Shown: positions 1-8,700, numbered from the stretch's first letter. The stretch is 54,012 nt of DNA from Elusimicrobiota bacterium (GCA_016218575.1 JACRDN010000013.1:1-54012), one strand, 5' to 3'. Program-made: numbers and translations. The notes: generated by a model from the sequence alone, not told the origin.

Positions 1-80
1 GGCTCCTCGGACTTGCCCCCCACGTGGGCGGCCTTGACCATGGTCAAGGCCGCCCACGTGGGGGGCAAGTCCGAGGAGCC
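1..80. repeat. Perfect 80-bp palindrome at the contig end
   Basis: Bases 1-40 are the exact reverse complement of bases 41-80, with no loop. A perfect palindrome exactly at the edge of the sequence is typical of a fold-back assembly or amplification artefact. The right half (41-80) reads into the first gene and is probably genuine. The left half (1-40) is then probably spurious. A real hairpin cannot be excluded. Confidence 0.9.
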
Positions 81-1374
81 CTTGGGCTTGGGCGTGTGGG
101 AAAGCGAGGGGAAGCTCTTCATCGAGATCGTGAACCGGGGCGCGCCGATTTGGCTCGGCTCGCGGGAGTCGGGAGGGATGAGTGCCGCGCGCTGGGAGAA
201 GTTCCACCAGGCCCTGCGCGGTGCCGACCGGGTCTCGCTTGAGAATTTCGGGCGCAAAGGCCAAAAAGTCGTCATAGAGATCAAATTGGGCTCCCGGGCC
301 GCGGCGAAGTCCCTGGCCGCCAGCGGGGGCTTGGCCGCGGCCGTGATCCCCGAGGGGGAGAAGATCGAGATCAGGCCCTTGAAGCCCGGGGAAGAGGGGG
401 CCTTGAGCCGCCTGTTTTACCTCGTCTATGGGTACGATTACGTCAACGAGCTTGTCTACTACCCCGAGAAACTCAAGGCCCTGGCCGAATCTGGGGACCT
501 CTTGTCCACGGTGGCGGCCCGGCCCAACGGTAGGCTCGTCGGGCACGTGGGCCTGGTGCGCAAGAGCAGGAATCCCCCGGTGTACGAGGCGGCCATGGGA
601 GTGGTGGACCCGGCCGCCAAGTCCCGCGGCCTTTTCTCCCAGCTTTTCGACAGGATCATGGAGACGGTGCGCGCGACTCCTATGCAGTACTGCCTCTTCG
701 ATTTCGTCACGAACCACGAGTACAGCCAGAGGCACGTGGCCAAGTTCCAGCCCTGCGAGCTGGCTCTTTTCATCGGCTGCCAGACCCGCAAGACCCAGGC
801 CAAGCTCGAGAGGATCGGCTTGGGGCCGGACCCGGAGGGCATGGACCGCTACAGCCTGCTCGTTTCGGCGATTCCCCGGGTGGCCCAGCCTTTCGGGCCC
901 GAGGTTGTTCTTCCGGAAAGCATCGGCGCGGCCTTCGGGTTCCTGCTCAAGCCATTCAACCTGCGTTGGTCGGTGTCCTCTCGCTTCGAGGCCATGCCCG
1001 AGGGGGGGCTTTGCCGGTCCCAATACCAGCCCCTGCAGTCCGCCGTGGCCTTCGACCTCGATCGTCCCGGCCGCGGGGCCTTGGACGGCCTTCTGGGTGA
1101 GTGGCGCGAGCTCTTGAGGAAGGGCTGCCAGTACGCGGCCGTGGAATTTCCCCTGGCTAGCCCTGGTCTTGGCATGCTTTGCGACATCCTCTCCTCCAAC
1201 GGCTTCTTCGCGGCGGGGTTCGTGCCCTACCGCTGCGGCGCGGAGCTGGGCTTCCGCTTTCAAGCCCTGGGCCCCACCCGGGTGGCCTTCGACAAGATCA
1301 AGGTGGCCTCCGAGACCGGGCGCAGGCTTCTGGAAATCGTCCGAAAGGAGTACGAGGCATGCGCGGTCCTATGA
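40..1374 (+). CDS. GHKL-ATPase-like / GNAT acyltransferase protein, 5' partial
   Basis: The open frame runs through the terminal palindrome, so the real start is probably upstream and missing; codons before about position 41 are suspect. Residues 1-90 resemble the C-terminal part of an RsbW/HATPase_c_2 domain: an 'IEIVNRGAPI' strand, then 'ENFGRKGQKVVIEIK'. From about residue 105 a GNAT-like acyltransferase region follows ('GHVGLV', 'GVVDPAAKSRGLFSQLF'), then a second GNAT-like half ending 'SNGFFAAGFVPYRCG'. The same two-half layout occurs in the genes at 6342 and 7331. It overlaps the luxE-like gene by 16 bp, so it belongs to that operon. Kinase-like plus acyltransferase is a family-level inference; the substrate is unknown. 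Confidence 0.65.
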   Translation: MVKAAHVGGKSEEPLGLGVWESEGKLFIEIVNRGAPIWLGSRESGGMSAARWEKFHQALRGADRVSLENFGRKGQKVVIEIKLGSRAAAKSLAASGGLAAAVIPEGEKIEIRPLKPGEEGALSRLFYLVYGYDYVNELVYYPEKLKALAESGDLLSTVAARPNGRLVGHVGLVRKSRNPPVYEAAMGVVDPAAKSRGLFSQLFDRIMETVRATPMQYCLFDFVTNHEYSQRHVAKFQPCELALFIGCQTRKTQAKLERIGLGPDPEGMDRYSLLVSAIPRVAQPFGPEVVLPESIGAAFGFLLKPFNLRWSVSSRFEAMPEGGLCRSQYQPLQSAVAFDLDRPGRGALDGLLGEWRELLRKGCQYAAVEFPLASPGLGMLCDILSSNGFFAAGFVPYRCGAELGFRFQALGPTRVAFDKIKVASETGRRLLEIVRKEYEACAVL

Positions 1375-2507
1375 ATTCATTTCGCAAGGCCGACGAGATA
1401 TGTCGGATATCGGACCCTCAGGATTGGACCGCGGAGAAATGCCGGCTGATGGTCGAGGCTTGCCGCGAGGCGGCCCTGTTTCACTTCGAGAAATGCCCCG
1501 AGATCGCGGCCCTGTACCGGCGCCGGGGCTTTAACCCGGAAACCTTGCGCCGCGAGGAGGACTTGGAGCGCATCCCGACCCTCGGGGTGAGCGCCATGAA
1601 GCGCTATCTTCTCACATCTCTCCCTCACGAGCAGGCCGTCCTCAAGCTGACCTCCTCGGGCACCCGCGGCCAAAAGACCCAATGCTGGCTCGACCAGGGA
1701 AGTCTTGACCGGGCTCAAGCCATGCTGGAGGGATTGTGGAGGCAAGAGGGTCTCGTTTCCGACGTTCCCGCCAATTATCTGATGTTCGTCTACGACCCCG
1801 AAGAGGCCAAGGACCTCGGCATCGCCTTCTCGGACAAGAACCAGCAGCGCTTCGCTCCGGTTCAGCAGTCTTTCTACGCCATCCGGAAAAGCCCGGATGG
1901 CGGTTGGGTGTTTAGAAGGAAGGATGTTTACTCTAAACTGCAGGAGTTCTCGAGCTTGAATACTCCAACGCGGATTTTCGGCATTCCAAGCTTCATCCAC
2001 GAGCTTTTGGAGGAGACGGACGTTCGCGTGCGCCTGCCCGCGGGGTCCTGGATGGTGACGGGCGGCGGCTGGAAGGCGGCTGAGGACAAGAAGGTCTCCC
2101 GCGGGCATTTCCGGGCTTTGGCTTCGGAGAGGCTCGGGCTTCCGATTGAGAATATCCGCGACGGCTACGGCATGGCCGAGCATGCGGCTCCGTATCTGGA
2201 GTGCGCCAGGCACCGCTTCCATGTTCCGGTCTACAACCGGGTCTTTGCCCGAGATCCGGTGACCATGGAGGCCTTGCCCGCGGGGCGAACCGGCCTCTTG
2301 GAGCTTGTCACTCCGTTCAACGCCATGATGCCCAACCTCGCCATTCTTTCCACGGATTTGGGCTTCCTCAACCGCGAGCCCTGCCCTTGCGGGGCCTCCT
2401 CCCCGACCTTCACCTTGGCCGGCAGGGGCGGCCTCACCAAGCACAAGGGCTGCGCCATTCATGCCGGGGAAATCGTGGCCCGGCGGGCGGCTGGAGCGAA
2501 AACATGA
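1359..2507 (+). CDS. luxE: LuxE-type acyl-protein synthetase (fatty acid reductase complex)
   Basis: This 382-aa protein matches LuxE in length and layout. LuxE activates a fatty acid as acyl-AMP and passes it through a C-terminal cysteine to the LuxC reductase. Visible features are 'LTSSGTRGQKTQ' (adenylate-forming glycine loop), 'MVTGGGWK', 'DGYGMAEHAAPY' and the C-terminal 'HKGCAIHAGE', whose Cys fits the LuxE acyl-carrier Cys. I chose ATG 1359 because GAAAGGAG lies 8 nt upstream; ATG 1371, which overlaps the previous stop as ATGA, is the alternative. The stop overlaps the next start as ATGA, so translation is probably coupled to the LuxC partner. No luxA or luxB is present. Confidence 0.88.
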   Translation: MRGPMNSFRKADEICRISDPQDWTAEKCRLMVEACREAALFHFEKCPEIAALYRRRGFNPETLRREEDLERIPTLGVSAMKRYLLTSLPHEQAVLKLTSSGTRGQKTQCWLDQGSLDRAQAMLEGLWRQEGLVSDVPANYLMFVYDPEEAKDLGIAFSDKNQQRFAPVQQSFYAIRKSPDGGWVFRRKDVYSKLQEFSSLNTPTRIFGIPSFIHELLEETDVRVRLPAGSWMVTGGGWKAAEDKKVSRGHFRALASERLGLPIENIRDGYGMAEHAAPYLECARHRFHVPVYNRVFARDPVTMEALPAGRTGLLELVTPFNAMMPNLAILSTDLGFLNREPCPCGASSPTFTLAGRGGLTKHKGCAIHAGEIVARRAAGAKT

Positions 2508-5101
2508 GCAAGAGCTATTTCTTCGGCGAATGGCGCAAGGGCGGCGAGCCCTTGACCGCGGAGGAGGCGGCCGAGCTGTGCCGCAAGGCCGCGGACCTGC
2601 GCCAGGCCGTGGGGCGTTATCCCCTGGACAAGGTCTTGAGGCTCTTGTCCAACGTCAGGGACAGATGGCGCGATCCCTCCTATCCGCGCCGGCTCAAGAT
2701 GGAGCGGGAGCTTCCCGCCCTCACCGGGTTTTCGCCCGACATGGTGCGCCTGGGCCTTGACGAGCTCTGCTGGGCCTTCGACCCCGAGGTCCTCCGCCGC
2801 AAAATGGACGCTGAGCTCGGAGGAACGCGGGACGGGACCTTGTCCTGGCGGCCCCTCGGGGTCCTCCTGCACGTGCTGGCGGGAAACGTCTTTGTCGGCG
2901 CGGCGGGCTCTTTGGTCGAGGGGCTCATCACCCGCAACGTGAACGTGCTCAAAATGTCCTCTTCGGAGACGGCCTTTCTTCCCGAGCTCGTGGAGTCCCT
3001 TGTGGAATGCGACGAGGAAGGATTCCTTTCCAAGGCCCTGGCCGTGGTTCAGTATTCCTCGGCCCAGGCTGACGTCATCGCGGAGTTTAAAAGATCGGTG
3101 GACGGTATCGTGGTCTGGGGAGGGGAGGAGGCGGTGAGGGGCTACCGCGACGGGCTTCCGGCCCGGACCAAGCTCATCCTTTACGGCCCCAAGCTCAGCG
3201 CGGCCGTGTGCACGAGCCGCGGCCTGGAGGCGGACCTCGAAGGGGCCGCGCGCAAGCTCGCTCGGGAGATGTCCATCTGGGACCAGAACGCCTGCACCGC
3301 GCCCCAGGCCTGCTACGTCCAGGGCCTTACGGGCGCGCGTAAATTGGCCGAGGCCCTCCCGCGGGCCCTGGAGGAGGAGGCCAAAATCCTGCCCCCGGGA
3401 GGCCTCGAGCTCAACCAAGCCGCCGAGATTCGCAAGATCCGCGGAGTCGCCGAGATCGCCGAGGCGCGTGGGGAGGGCCTTTTAAAGGAATCTCCCCAGG
3501 GCCTCGACTGGACCGTGGTCTTGGACCAGGACCAAGCCTTGGACCCATCGCCCCTGCACCGCACCTTGCGCATTATCGTTTTCCGGGGCCTTCCGGAGGT
3601 GCTGGACCGGCTGGCGGAGCTGCGAGGTTATGTCCAGACCGTGGGTCTGGCCTGCGCCGAGGATGAGTCCGCTGAGCTCTGCCGCGCCTTGGAGGATGTC
3701 GGGGTCTTGAGAATGTTGCCCTTGGGAGAGATGTCCCAGGGGGAGGTCGAGGACCCGCATGACGGCAGCCGGGCCCTTCCGCAATTCATGCGCCTGGTCA
3801 TCCGCAGGCCGCGTCTCAAGGCCCCGGAGCCGTTTGAACGTCTTTCTCGGGAGGAAGGGCGAGAGCTCATCAATGAAAGGCTGCGGATACTCCTCGACCA
3901 TGCCCGGCGCTCCCCCTTCTACGCGCGCAGGCTTACGGGCCTCGAGATCGACTCGCTCGAGGATTTGCCCAAGATCCCGGTTCTTACCCGCCATGAGATG
4001 GAGGCCGGCATGCCGCCCCAAGGCGAGGCCTTGGCCACGGGCCGGTGGCGGGGGGGCTACGTCACCCGCAGCGGAGGCTCCACCGGAGTTCCGAAATTTT
4101 CCGTCTACGACGGCCCCGATTGGGAGCGCTTGGTGTCCCATGCCGCTGGAATTTTTCGGGCCTTGGGGCTCGAGCCCCGGGACCGCCTCGCCAATTTCAT
4201 GCTGGCGGGAGACCTTTACGGCAGCTTCGTCTCCTTCGACCACATCAACGCCCGCCTGGGGCTGGCCACCTTCGCCTTCGCGGGAAGCTCCGAGCCCAAG
4301 ATATTCGCGGAGGTGTGGAGGAAGTTCTCAATCAACGCCGCCCAGGGAATTCCAAGCCAGCTCATCCCCTTCCTTCGCCAGGCCAAGGCCCTGGAGCCGG
4401 CCCTCGCCTTGGAGAAGGTGGTTTACGGCGGCTCGTCCCTCGCCCCGTCCGACCGGGAGTGGCTTGAAAGAGAGCTCAAGGTCCGGCGAATCTCCTCCGT
4501 CATCGGGGCCAATGACGGCGGGCAGTTCGCTTTTCAATGCGAGTTCCAGCGCGGTGGGCTGCATCACTCCGTGGACGACTTCAACTACCTGGAGGTCGCG
4601 GACCCGGAGGGCCGCCCCGTTCCCGAGGGAGAAACCGGGCAGATACTCATCACGAGCCTCCTCAAGCACGCCTACCCCCTCATCCGCTACGCCGTGGGAG
4701 ACCAGGCCCGTATGACCATCGAGCCTTGCCCCTGCGGGCGCCGTGCCCGAGTGCTCGAATATCTGGGGCGCGCCGACGACATCGTGGTTGTCGGCATGAT
4801 GAATCTGCGCTTCAGGGACATGGCCGAGGCCTTGCGTGATTTCCCCGTCTCGGCGCTCCAGCTCTCGGCTCGGAACGACGGGGGCGGGGAATGGGTGACG
4901 ATTAGGGCGGAGTCCTCGGAAAGCGGGCCCGCCTTGGCCGGACGCATGCGCGAGGCTTTGCTCGGCCGGGTGGAGAAGCTCAAGGAACGATTGGCCGAGG
5001 GCTTCTTGAAGGATGTCCGCGTCGAGCTCCACCGCCCGGGCTCCCTTGCCCGCAATGCCCGCAGCGGAAAGATAAAAGAGATATTGGACGAGAGAGCTTA
5101 G
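2504..5101 (+). CDS. luxC: LuxC acyl-CoA reductase fused to PaaK-type adenylate-forming domain
   Basis: The 865-aa protein has two enzymes in one chain. Residues 1 to about 430 are LuxC, an NADPH-dependent acyl reductase making aldehydes: 'RPLGVLLHVLAGNVF', 'NVNVLKMSSSE' and the catalytic motif 'WDQNACTAPQ' with Cys264. Residues from about 445 to the end are phenylacetate-CoA ligase-like: 'RSPFYARRL' at the start, the AMP-binding loop 'RSGGSTGVPKF' near 517, 'YAVGDQARM', the Cys pair 'CPCGRRARV', and 'GRADDIVVVGMMN' near the end. The start at 2504 overlaps the luxE stop. Free-standing LuxC is about 450-480 aa, so the fusion is unusual. I infer that the second domain activates an acid for reduction, alongside or instead of LuxE. 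Confidence 0.88.
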   Translation: MSKSYFFGEWRKGGEPLTAEEAAELCRKAADLRQAVGRYPLDKVLRLLSNVRDRWRDPSYPRRLKMERELPALTGFSPDMVRLGLDELCWAFDPEVLRRKMDAELGGTRDGTLSWRPLGVLLHVLAGNVFVGAAGSLVEGLITRNVNVLKMSSSETAFLPELVESLVECDEEGFLSKALAVVQYSSAQADVIAEFKRSVDGIVVWGGEEAVRGYRDGLPARTKLILYGPKLSAAVCTSRGLEADLEGAARKLAREMSIWDQNACTAPQACYVQGLTGARKLAEALPRALEEEAKILPPGGLELNQAAEIRKIRGVAEIAEARGEGLLKESPQGLDWTVVLDQDQALDPSPLHRTLRIIVFRGLPEVLDRLAELRGYVQTVGLACAEDESAELCRALEDVGVLRMLPLGEMSQGEVEDPHDGSRALPQFMRLVIRRPRLKAPEPFERLSREEGRELINERLRILLDHARRSPFYARRLTGLEIDSLEDLPKIPVLTRHEMEAGMPPQGEALATGRWRGGYVTRSGGSTGVPKFSVYDGPDWERLVSHAAGIFRALGLEPRDRLANFMLAGDLYGSFVSFDHINARLGLATFAFAGSSEPKIFAEVWRKFSINAAQGIPSQLIPFLRQAKALEPALALEKVVYGGSSLAPSDREWLERELKVRRISSVIGANDGGQFAFQCEFQRGGLHHSVDDFNYLEVADPEGRPVPEGETGQILITSLLKHAYPLIRYAVGDQARMTIEPCPCGRRARVLEYLGRADDIVVVGMMNLRFRDMAEALRDFPVSALQLSARNDGGGEWVTIRAESSESGPALAGRMREALLGRVEKLKERLAEGFLKDVRVELHRPGSLARNARSGKIKEILDERA

Positions 5102-5110
5102 CGCCTTGCG

Positions 5111-6355
5111 ATGCTGATTCTCAGAAATCGCGCCGTGGCTCTCATCTGGACCGGACAGCTCCTGAGCCAGGCCGGCACGCGCCTCTATCAGCTCGCCTTG
5201 GCCTGGTGGCTCGTCTCGCGGGGGGGCCTTGACGCCGGCAAGACGATAGGCCTCTTCCTGGCGGCGGGAGCCTTGCCGCCCCTTCTCTTCGTTAAGCCCA
5301 TCGGCGCTTGGGTGGACCGCCGCGACAGCGTCAGGACCTTGATGGCGAGCGATGTGTTTTCCTTCATGGTCGTGTGCTTCGTGGCTCTCGCTATGCAATT
5401 TGATAAAACTAATCTTCTCTTCCTTTGCGTAATGGGGTTTCTGCTAGCCCTTTCCCAGGCTTTCTTCGACCCCGCCCTCAATAAGGCCGTCGCGGCCGCG
5501 GCGGCCAAGGAGGACTTGGAGGAGGCCGTGGCACTGCAGTCATCCACGCAATCCCTGGCGAGCTTCGGGGGGGCCATGGCCGGAGCCCTGCTGATAGACA
5601 GGCTGGGAATCACGGCTCTTACATGGCTCAACGCCGCGAGCTTCCTCGTCTCGGCGCTGTGCAATGGAGCGCTTTACAAGAACCGAGGAATGCAGAAAGC
5701 AAGCGCTGGTTCTATCGCCGGCCAGCGCGGGCCCGGCGCTGGCCGGGAAGGTTGGGCTATGCTGGAGGGGCATAACCTCATCAAAAAGTCCCTACTGGGC
5801 TTCGGCCTTGCCAACTTCTTCATGACCCCAATTTTGGTCATCCTTCCTTTATATGTCGGCCGGAGCCTGGGCTCGGGGGCCGGCGTCCTGGCCGGGCTCG
5901 AGGCCGGGCTTTGGCTCGGCATTCTCTGCGGAACGGCGGCTTCCAAATGGTGTCATTTCAGCGAAAATATTCCTAAACTAGGGTCAGCGTGCCTATTGCT
6001 CATGGGTTTGTGCCTGTTCGTTCCCGGGCTGATCATGGACCGCTTCCTGCACGCGGCCCTTCTTTTCATCGCGGGCGGAGCCTTGGGAATCAACAACGTG
6101 AAGTTCGTGGCCATGTTTCAGCGGCAAGTCCCCGAGGAGTTCAAGGGGCGGTTCTTCGCCCTCATGCAGGCGGTGTTGAGCTTCACCTTTCCGGCGGCGT
6201 ATTTCGCGTTCGGTTTTCTGGCCGACTGGCTGAGCCCTCCGGCCGCCTGCCTGATCCAGGGCGCCGGGGTCATGCTTCTCTCTCTGTATTTCCTGATCTT
6301 GGCCCGCAAGGAGGGGGGAGCGGCAAGCCTCGGCGCCATCTATGAACGAGCTTGA
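5111..6355 (+). CDS. MFS transporter
   Basis: This 414-aa integral membrane protein starts 9 bp after the LuxC fusion. It has about 12 hydrophobic segments and an MFS motif A-like loop after TM2 ('KPIGAWVDRRDSVRTLM'). Its layout is that of the MFS_3 / enterobactin-exporter-like class ('ALIWTGQLLSQAGTRLYQLALAWWL'). The neighbours suggest export of the product of the acyl-reductase pathway; the cargo cannot be read from sequence. It overlaps the next gene by 14 bp. Confidence 0.88.
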   Translation: MLILRNRAVALIWTGQLLSQAGTRLYQLALAWWLVSRGGLDAGKTIGLFLAAGALPPLLFVKPIGAWVDRRDSVRTLMASDVFSFMVVCFVALAMQFDKTNLLFLCVMGFLLALSQAFFDPALNKAVAAAAAKEDLEEAVALQSSTQSLASFGGAMAGALLIDRLGITALTWLNAASFLVSALCNGALYKNRGMQKASAGSIAGQRGPGAGREGWAMLEGHNLIKKSLLGFGLANFFMTPILVILPLYVGRSLGSGAGVLAGLEAGLWLGILCGTAASKWCHFSENIPKLGSACLLLMGLCLFVPGLIMDRFLHAALLFIAGGALGINNVKFVAMFQRQVPEEFKGRFFALMQAVLSFTFPAAYFAFGFLADWLSPPAACLIQGAGVMLLSLYFLILARKEGGAASLGAIYERA

Positions 6356-7334
6356 GCTTCTTTCTTCGGAGGATGAGGGAGTCCAGGCCTCCCTATCCTT
6401 GGCTTTGGAGCCCGAGCAGGGCCTGGCCAAAATACAGAAAATGCTCGCTTCTGGCCCCGAGCCCGCGCAGAAGGCCCGGCTCAAGGCCTTGATTTCCGAG
6501 GCCCTGGATAAGCTCCGCGGCCGGGGCGGGATCGACCTTGTCTATAACACGACCAGGACTTTGACCCCGGAGCAGCAGGAGCTCACCCTTGAGCTCGGCT
6601 TCAAGGTCCTGGGCATATTCCCGAGCGCCCGGGCGGCGGACTCCCGGAAAATCAATGGTCTTGCCGTCTTCTACGCGCCGGAGGCCTTGAAAAAGCGCTA
6701 CAGCCCGTTTCCCCTCCATCCCGCCATCTTCCCTTTTTTCGAGCTCGCGCGCGCTCAGTGCGGCTTGGAGCCCCTGCCCCTGGCGGCGCGCCCGGCGCTG
6801 GCGGCCGAGGCCCCGGCGCTGCCCCCTCTCGAGATGATCGAGGCTCCCCGCTTCGTGGCGGAGCGCTTCCGCCGCCTGAAGGCGCGGCGCAGCCTTTCGG
6901 TCAACTTCTACCCCTTCCAGGTTCCCAACGTCCTGTTCACGAGCCCCGACCAGTCCGTTGAGGTGTTCGCCTGGCTGCACAGGCCCATGGGATTTGCCAC
7001 GATCGTGGCCGAGCACTTGACCGTTCCCGTAAGCCCCGTGGAGCTTTACCGCCGCGTGGTGGAGGCCCTGCGATCCTCCCAGGCCGGCTACATCGAGGTC
7101 ATCAACGACGCGGCCGACGCGGCCGGCATCGAATGCATTCTCCAGGCGGGGTTCGTCCCGTGCGGCTACTTCCCGGCGCTCAAGAAGCACGTGGACCTGC
7201 GCCGGGACTACGTGGTGTTCGCCCGGACCTTTGAGCCTTTTTCCTGCGACGAGGCTTGTCTCAGCGAGCCCTACGCCCGCCTCCTGGCGGAATTCCGCCG
7301 GGCCCAGGCGAGCCCCGCCGAGGCGGGATTATGA
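6342..7334 (+). CDS. Bimodular GNAT-like protein with a reduced N-terminal half
   Basis: This 330-aa protein is a paralogue of the next gene. They share 'T.RT..P..Q.L...LGF..LGIFP', 'FYPFQVPN'/'FFPFHEPN', 'AGFVPCGYFPALK'/'ARFLPSAYYPAM' and 'RRDYVVFARTF'/'GRDYIVFSKTF'. The first ~80 residues are short and lack the acetyl-CoA pyrophosphate loop seen in the paralogue ('RPEFRGFGLTEKAM'). It may therefore be a non-catalytic or partner subunit. Start ATG 6342 lies inside the end of the MFS gene; the stop overlaps the next ATG as ATGA. Assignment to the GNAT fold is by similarity to the neighbour. Confidence 0.65.
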   Translation: MNELELLSSEDEGVQASLSLALEPEQGLAKIQKMLASGPEPAQKARLKALISEALDKLRGRGGIDLVYNTTRTLTPEQQELTLELGFKVLGIFPSARAADSRKINGLAVFYAPEALKKRYSPFPLHPAIFPFFELARAQCGLEPLPLAARPALAAEAPALPPLEMIEAPRFVAERFRRLKARRSLSVNFYPFQVPNVLFTSPDQSVEVFAWLHRPMGFATIVAEHLTVPVSPVELYRRVVEALRSSQAGYIEVINDAADAAGIECILQAGFVPCGYFPALKKHVDLRRDYVVFARTFEPFSCDEACLSEPYARLLAEFRRAQASPAEAGL

Positions 7335-8518
7335 GCACTGCGGCTCCGCCCCGGCCCGAGCTGCAGTGCTGGCAGTCCGTGAGCCGAGGCAGAAGGGCCC
7401 TGATTCGCCTGGCCACACCGGCGGACGCCTCGCGCATACGCGGCTTGTACCGCGAGATATACCACGGCCGCTATCCTCTCAGCATCATTTACGATCTTCA
7501 CGAGACGGTCGAGTCCCTCCACAAGGATAACTACTTCTGGTTCGTGAGCGAGGTCAACCGGCAGATCGTGGGCTCGGTGATTTTCTGCCTCGATCCTGAG
7601 ATACAGTTGGCGAAGGTCTTCGGCGGGGTGGTGCGCCCCGAATTCCGAGGCTTTGGCCTCACCGAGAAGGCCATGTCCCTGGGCCTCAGGCACCTGGTGG
7701 AAGAAACCCAGTGCGCCCAGAGCGTCTATGCCACCGCGCGCACGGTGTCTCCCGCTCCGCAGAAGCTTCTGCGCAAGCTCGGCTTCAGGGAGCTCGGCAT
7801 TTTCCCCAACGTGCGCAAGATAGACAACTACGAGACCCATTGCCTGACCGCCTATTTCAAGGAGGGGGCCTTGGGCCGGCGCATCGCCCGGCCCCGCCTG
7901 CCGCTTCTTCTAAAGCCCTTCTACGACATCGTGAGGCGCTCGACCGGGATCGAGGACGCGCAATGGCGCGATATCCGCATTTCTCCGCCGTCGCCGTGGG
8001 GGGAGGCCGAGCTGGGCTTCGAGCTCATCGAGGCCAAGAACTTCATTCTCTCCCGCTGGAACAAGCTCAAGGCCGAGGACAAGCTTCGCATGCAGTTCTT
8101 CCCTTTCCATGAGCCCAACCTCATGCTCGTCACCGAGGACCAAGCCGCGGAGATATACATCCATTACTCCAAGCCCGACCACCACGCCGTCATCATCGGC
8201 GGGCACGAGAGCGTGCCGGATCTTGCCCGCCTTCTCAACGCCGTCGGCCTCTTCCTCGAGGAGCACGGGGTGCGCTACTTGGAGCTCCTGGCCGATGCCT
8301 ACCATCCCGGGATCATCCAGAAGGTCATGGAGGCGCGGTTTCTGCCCAGCGCCTATTACCCGGCCATGCGCTGGAAGCACGGCAAGGGCCGCGACTACAT
8401 CGTCTTCAGCAAGACCTTCACCATCCTCGACTTCAAGCACATCGCCGCCCGCGGCCTCTTTAGCGAGTACCTGCGCGAGTACTTCCGCCTCTGGAAGTCT
8501 TTGTACATAGATTTCTAA
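7331..8518 (+). CDS. GNAT-family acyltransferase (bimodular)
   Basis: The 395-aa protein begins with a GNAT domain: 'IRLATPADASRIRGLYREIY', 'GSVIFCL', then the acyl-CoA-binding segment 'VVRPEFRGFGLTEKAMSLGL' and 'KLLRKLGFRELGIFP'. The C-terminal half (from about residue 230) is a second, diverged GNAT-like module shared with the genes at 40 and 6342. ATG 7331 overlaps the previous stop. It is the last gene of the cluster; a 45-bp palindrome follows directly. The acceptor is unknown; context suggests acylation of a product or carrier in the LuxC/LuxE pathway. Confidence 0.78.
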   Translation: MSTAAPPRPELQCWQSVSRGRRALIRLATPADASRIRGLYREIYHGRYPLSIIYDLHETVESLHKDNYFWFVSEVNRQIVGSVIFCLDPEIQLAKVFGGVVRPEFRGFGLTEKAMSLGLRHLVEETQCAQSVYATARTVSPAPQKLLRKLGFRELGIFPNVRKIDNYETHCLTAYFKEGALGRRIARPRLPLLLKPFYDIVRRSTGIEDAQWRDIRISPPSPWGEAELGFELIEAKNFILSRWNKLKAEDKLRMQFFPFHEPNLMLVTEDQAAEIYIHYSKPDHHAVIIGGHESVPDLARLLNAVGLFLEEHGVRYLELLADAYHPGIIQKVMEARFLPSAYYPAMRWKHGKGRDYIVFSKTFTILDFKHIAARGLFSEYLREYFRLWKSLYIDF

Positions 8519-8519
8519 G

Positions 8520-8564
8520 CCAGTTATCCACAAAACTTTCCTGGAAAGTTTTGTGGATAACTGG
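8520..8564. repeat. Palindromic repeat with two inverted DnaA-box sequences (copy 1)
   Basis: A perfect 22-bp inverted repeat with a 1-nt loop begins 2 bp after the GNAT stop codon. It contains TTATCCACA at 8524-8532 and its complement TGTGGATAA at 8552-8560, an exact match to the DnaA-box consensus. There is no T-run, so it is not a classical intrinsic terminator. Related copies are at 24455 and 49401. Confidence 0.9.
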
Positions 8565-8620
8565 CGATGGCAGCTCCACCCGCTTGCGGCGTCGGCTCTA
8601 GGTATTAAGTCCCGATAACG

Positions 8621-8691
8621 CCTGGGCCCAATGCCTGCCCCTTTTTGGGCCCTAAGTCTCCTCCCCGCGCCCCGCGGCGGATATACACTAT
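8621..8691 (+). promoter_or_regulatory. Possible promoter region upstream of the 8701 gene
   Basis: Two GGGCCC palindromes (8624-8629 and 8647-8652) flank a C/T-rich stretch, and a TATACACTAT sequence (8682-8691) precedes ATG 8701. The -10 would sit close to the start codon. The spacing does not fit the CCC-N22 class seen elsewhere in the window, so the call is weak. Confidence 0.3.
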
Positions 8692-8700
8692 GCGGCAAGC

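Noticed and set aside
40-8518. Bioluminescence (lux) operon
   Set aside because: LuxC and LuxE relatives are present but no luciferase subunits are visible, and the LuxC is fused to a PaaK-type domain, so light production is not supported.
8520-8564. Replication origin from paired DnaA boxes
   Set aside because: Only two boxes per site, no AT-rich unwinding element and no dnaA/dnaN nearby; three scattered copies fit a repeat family better.
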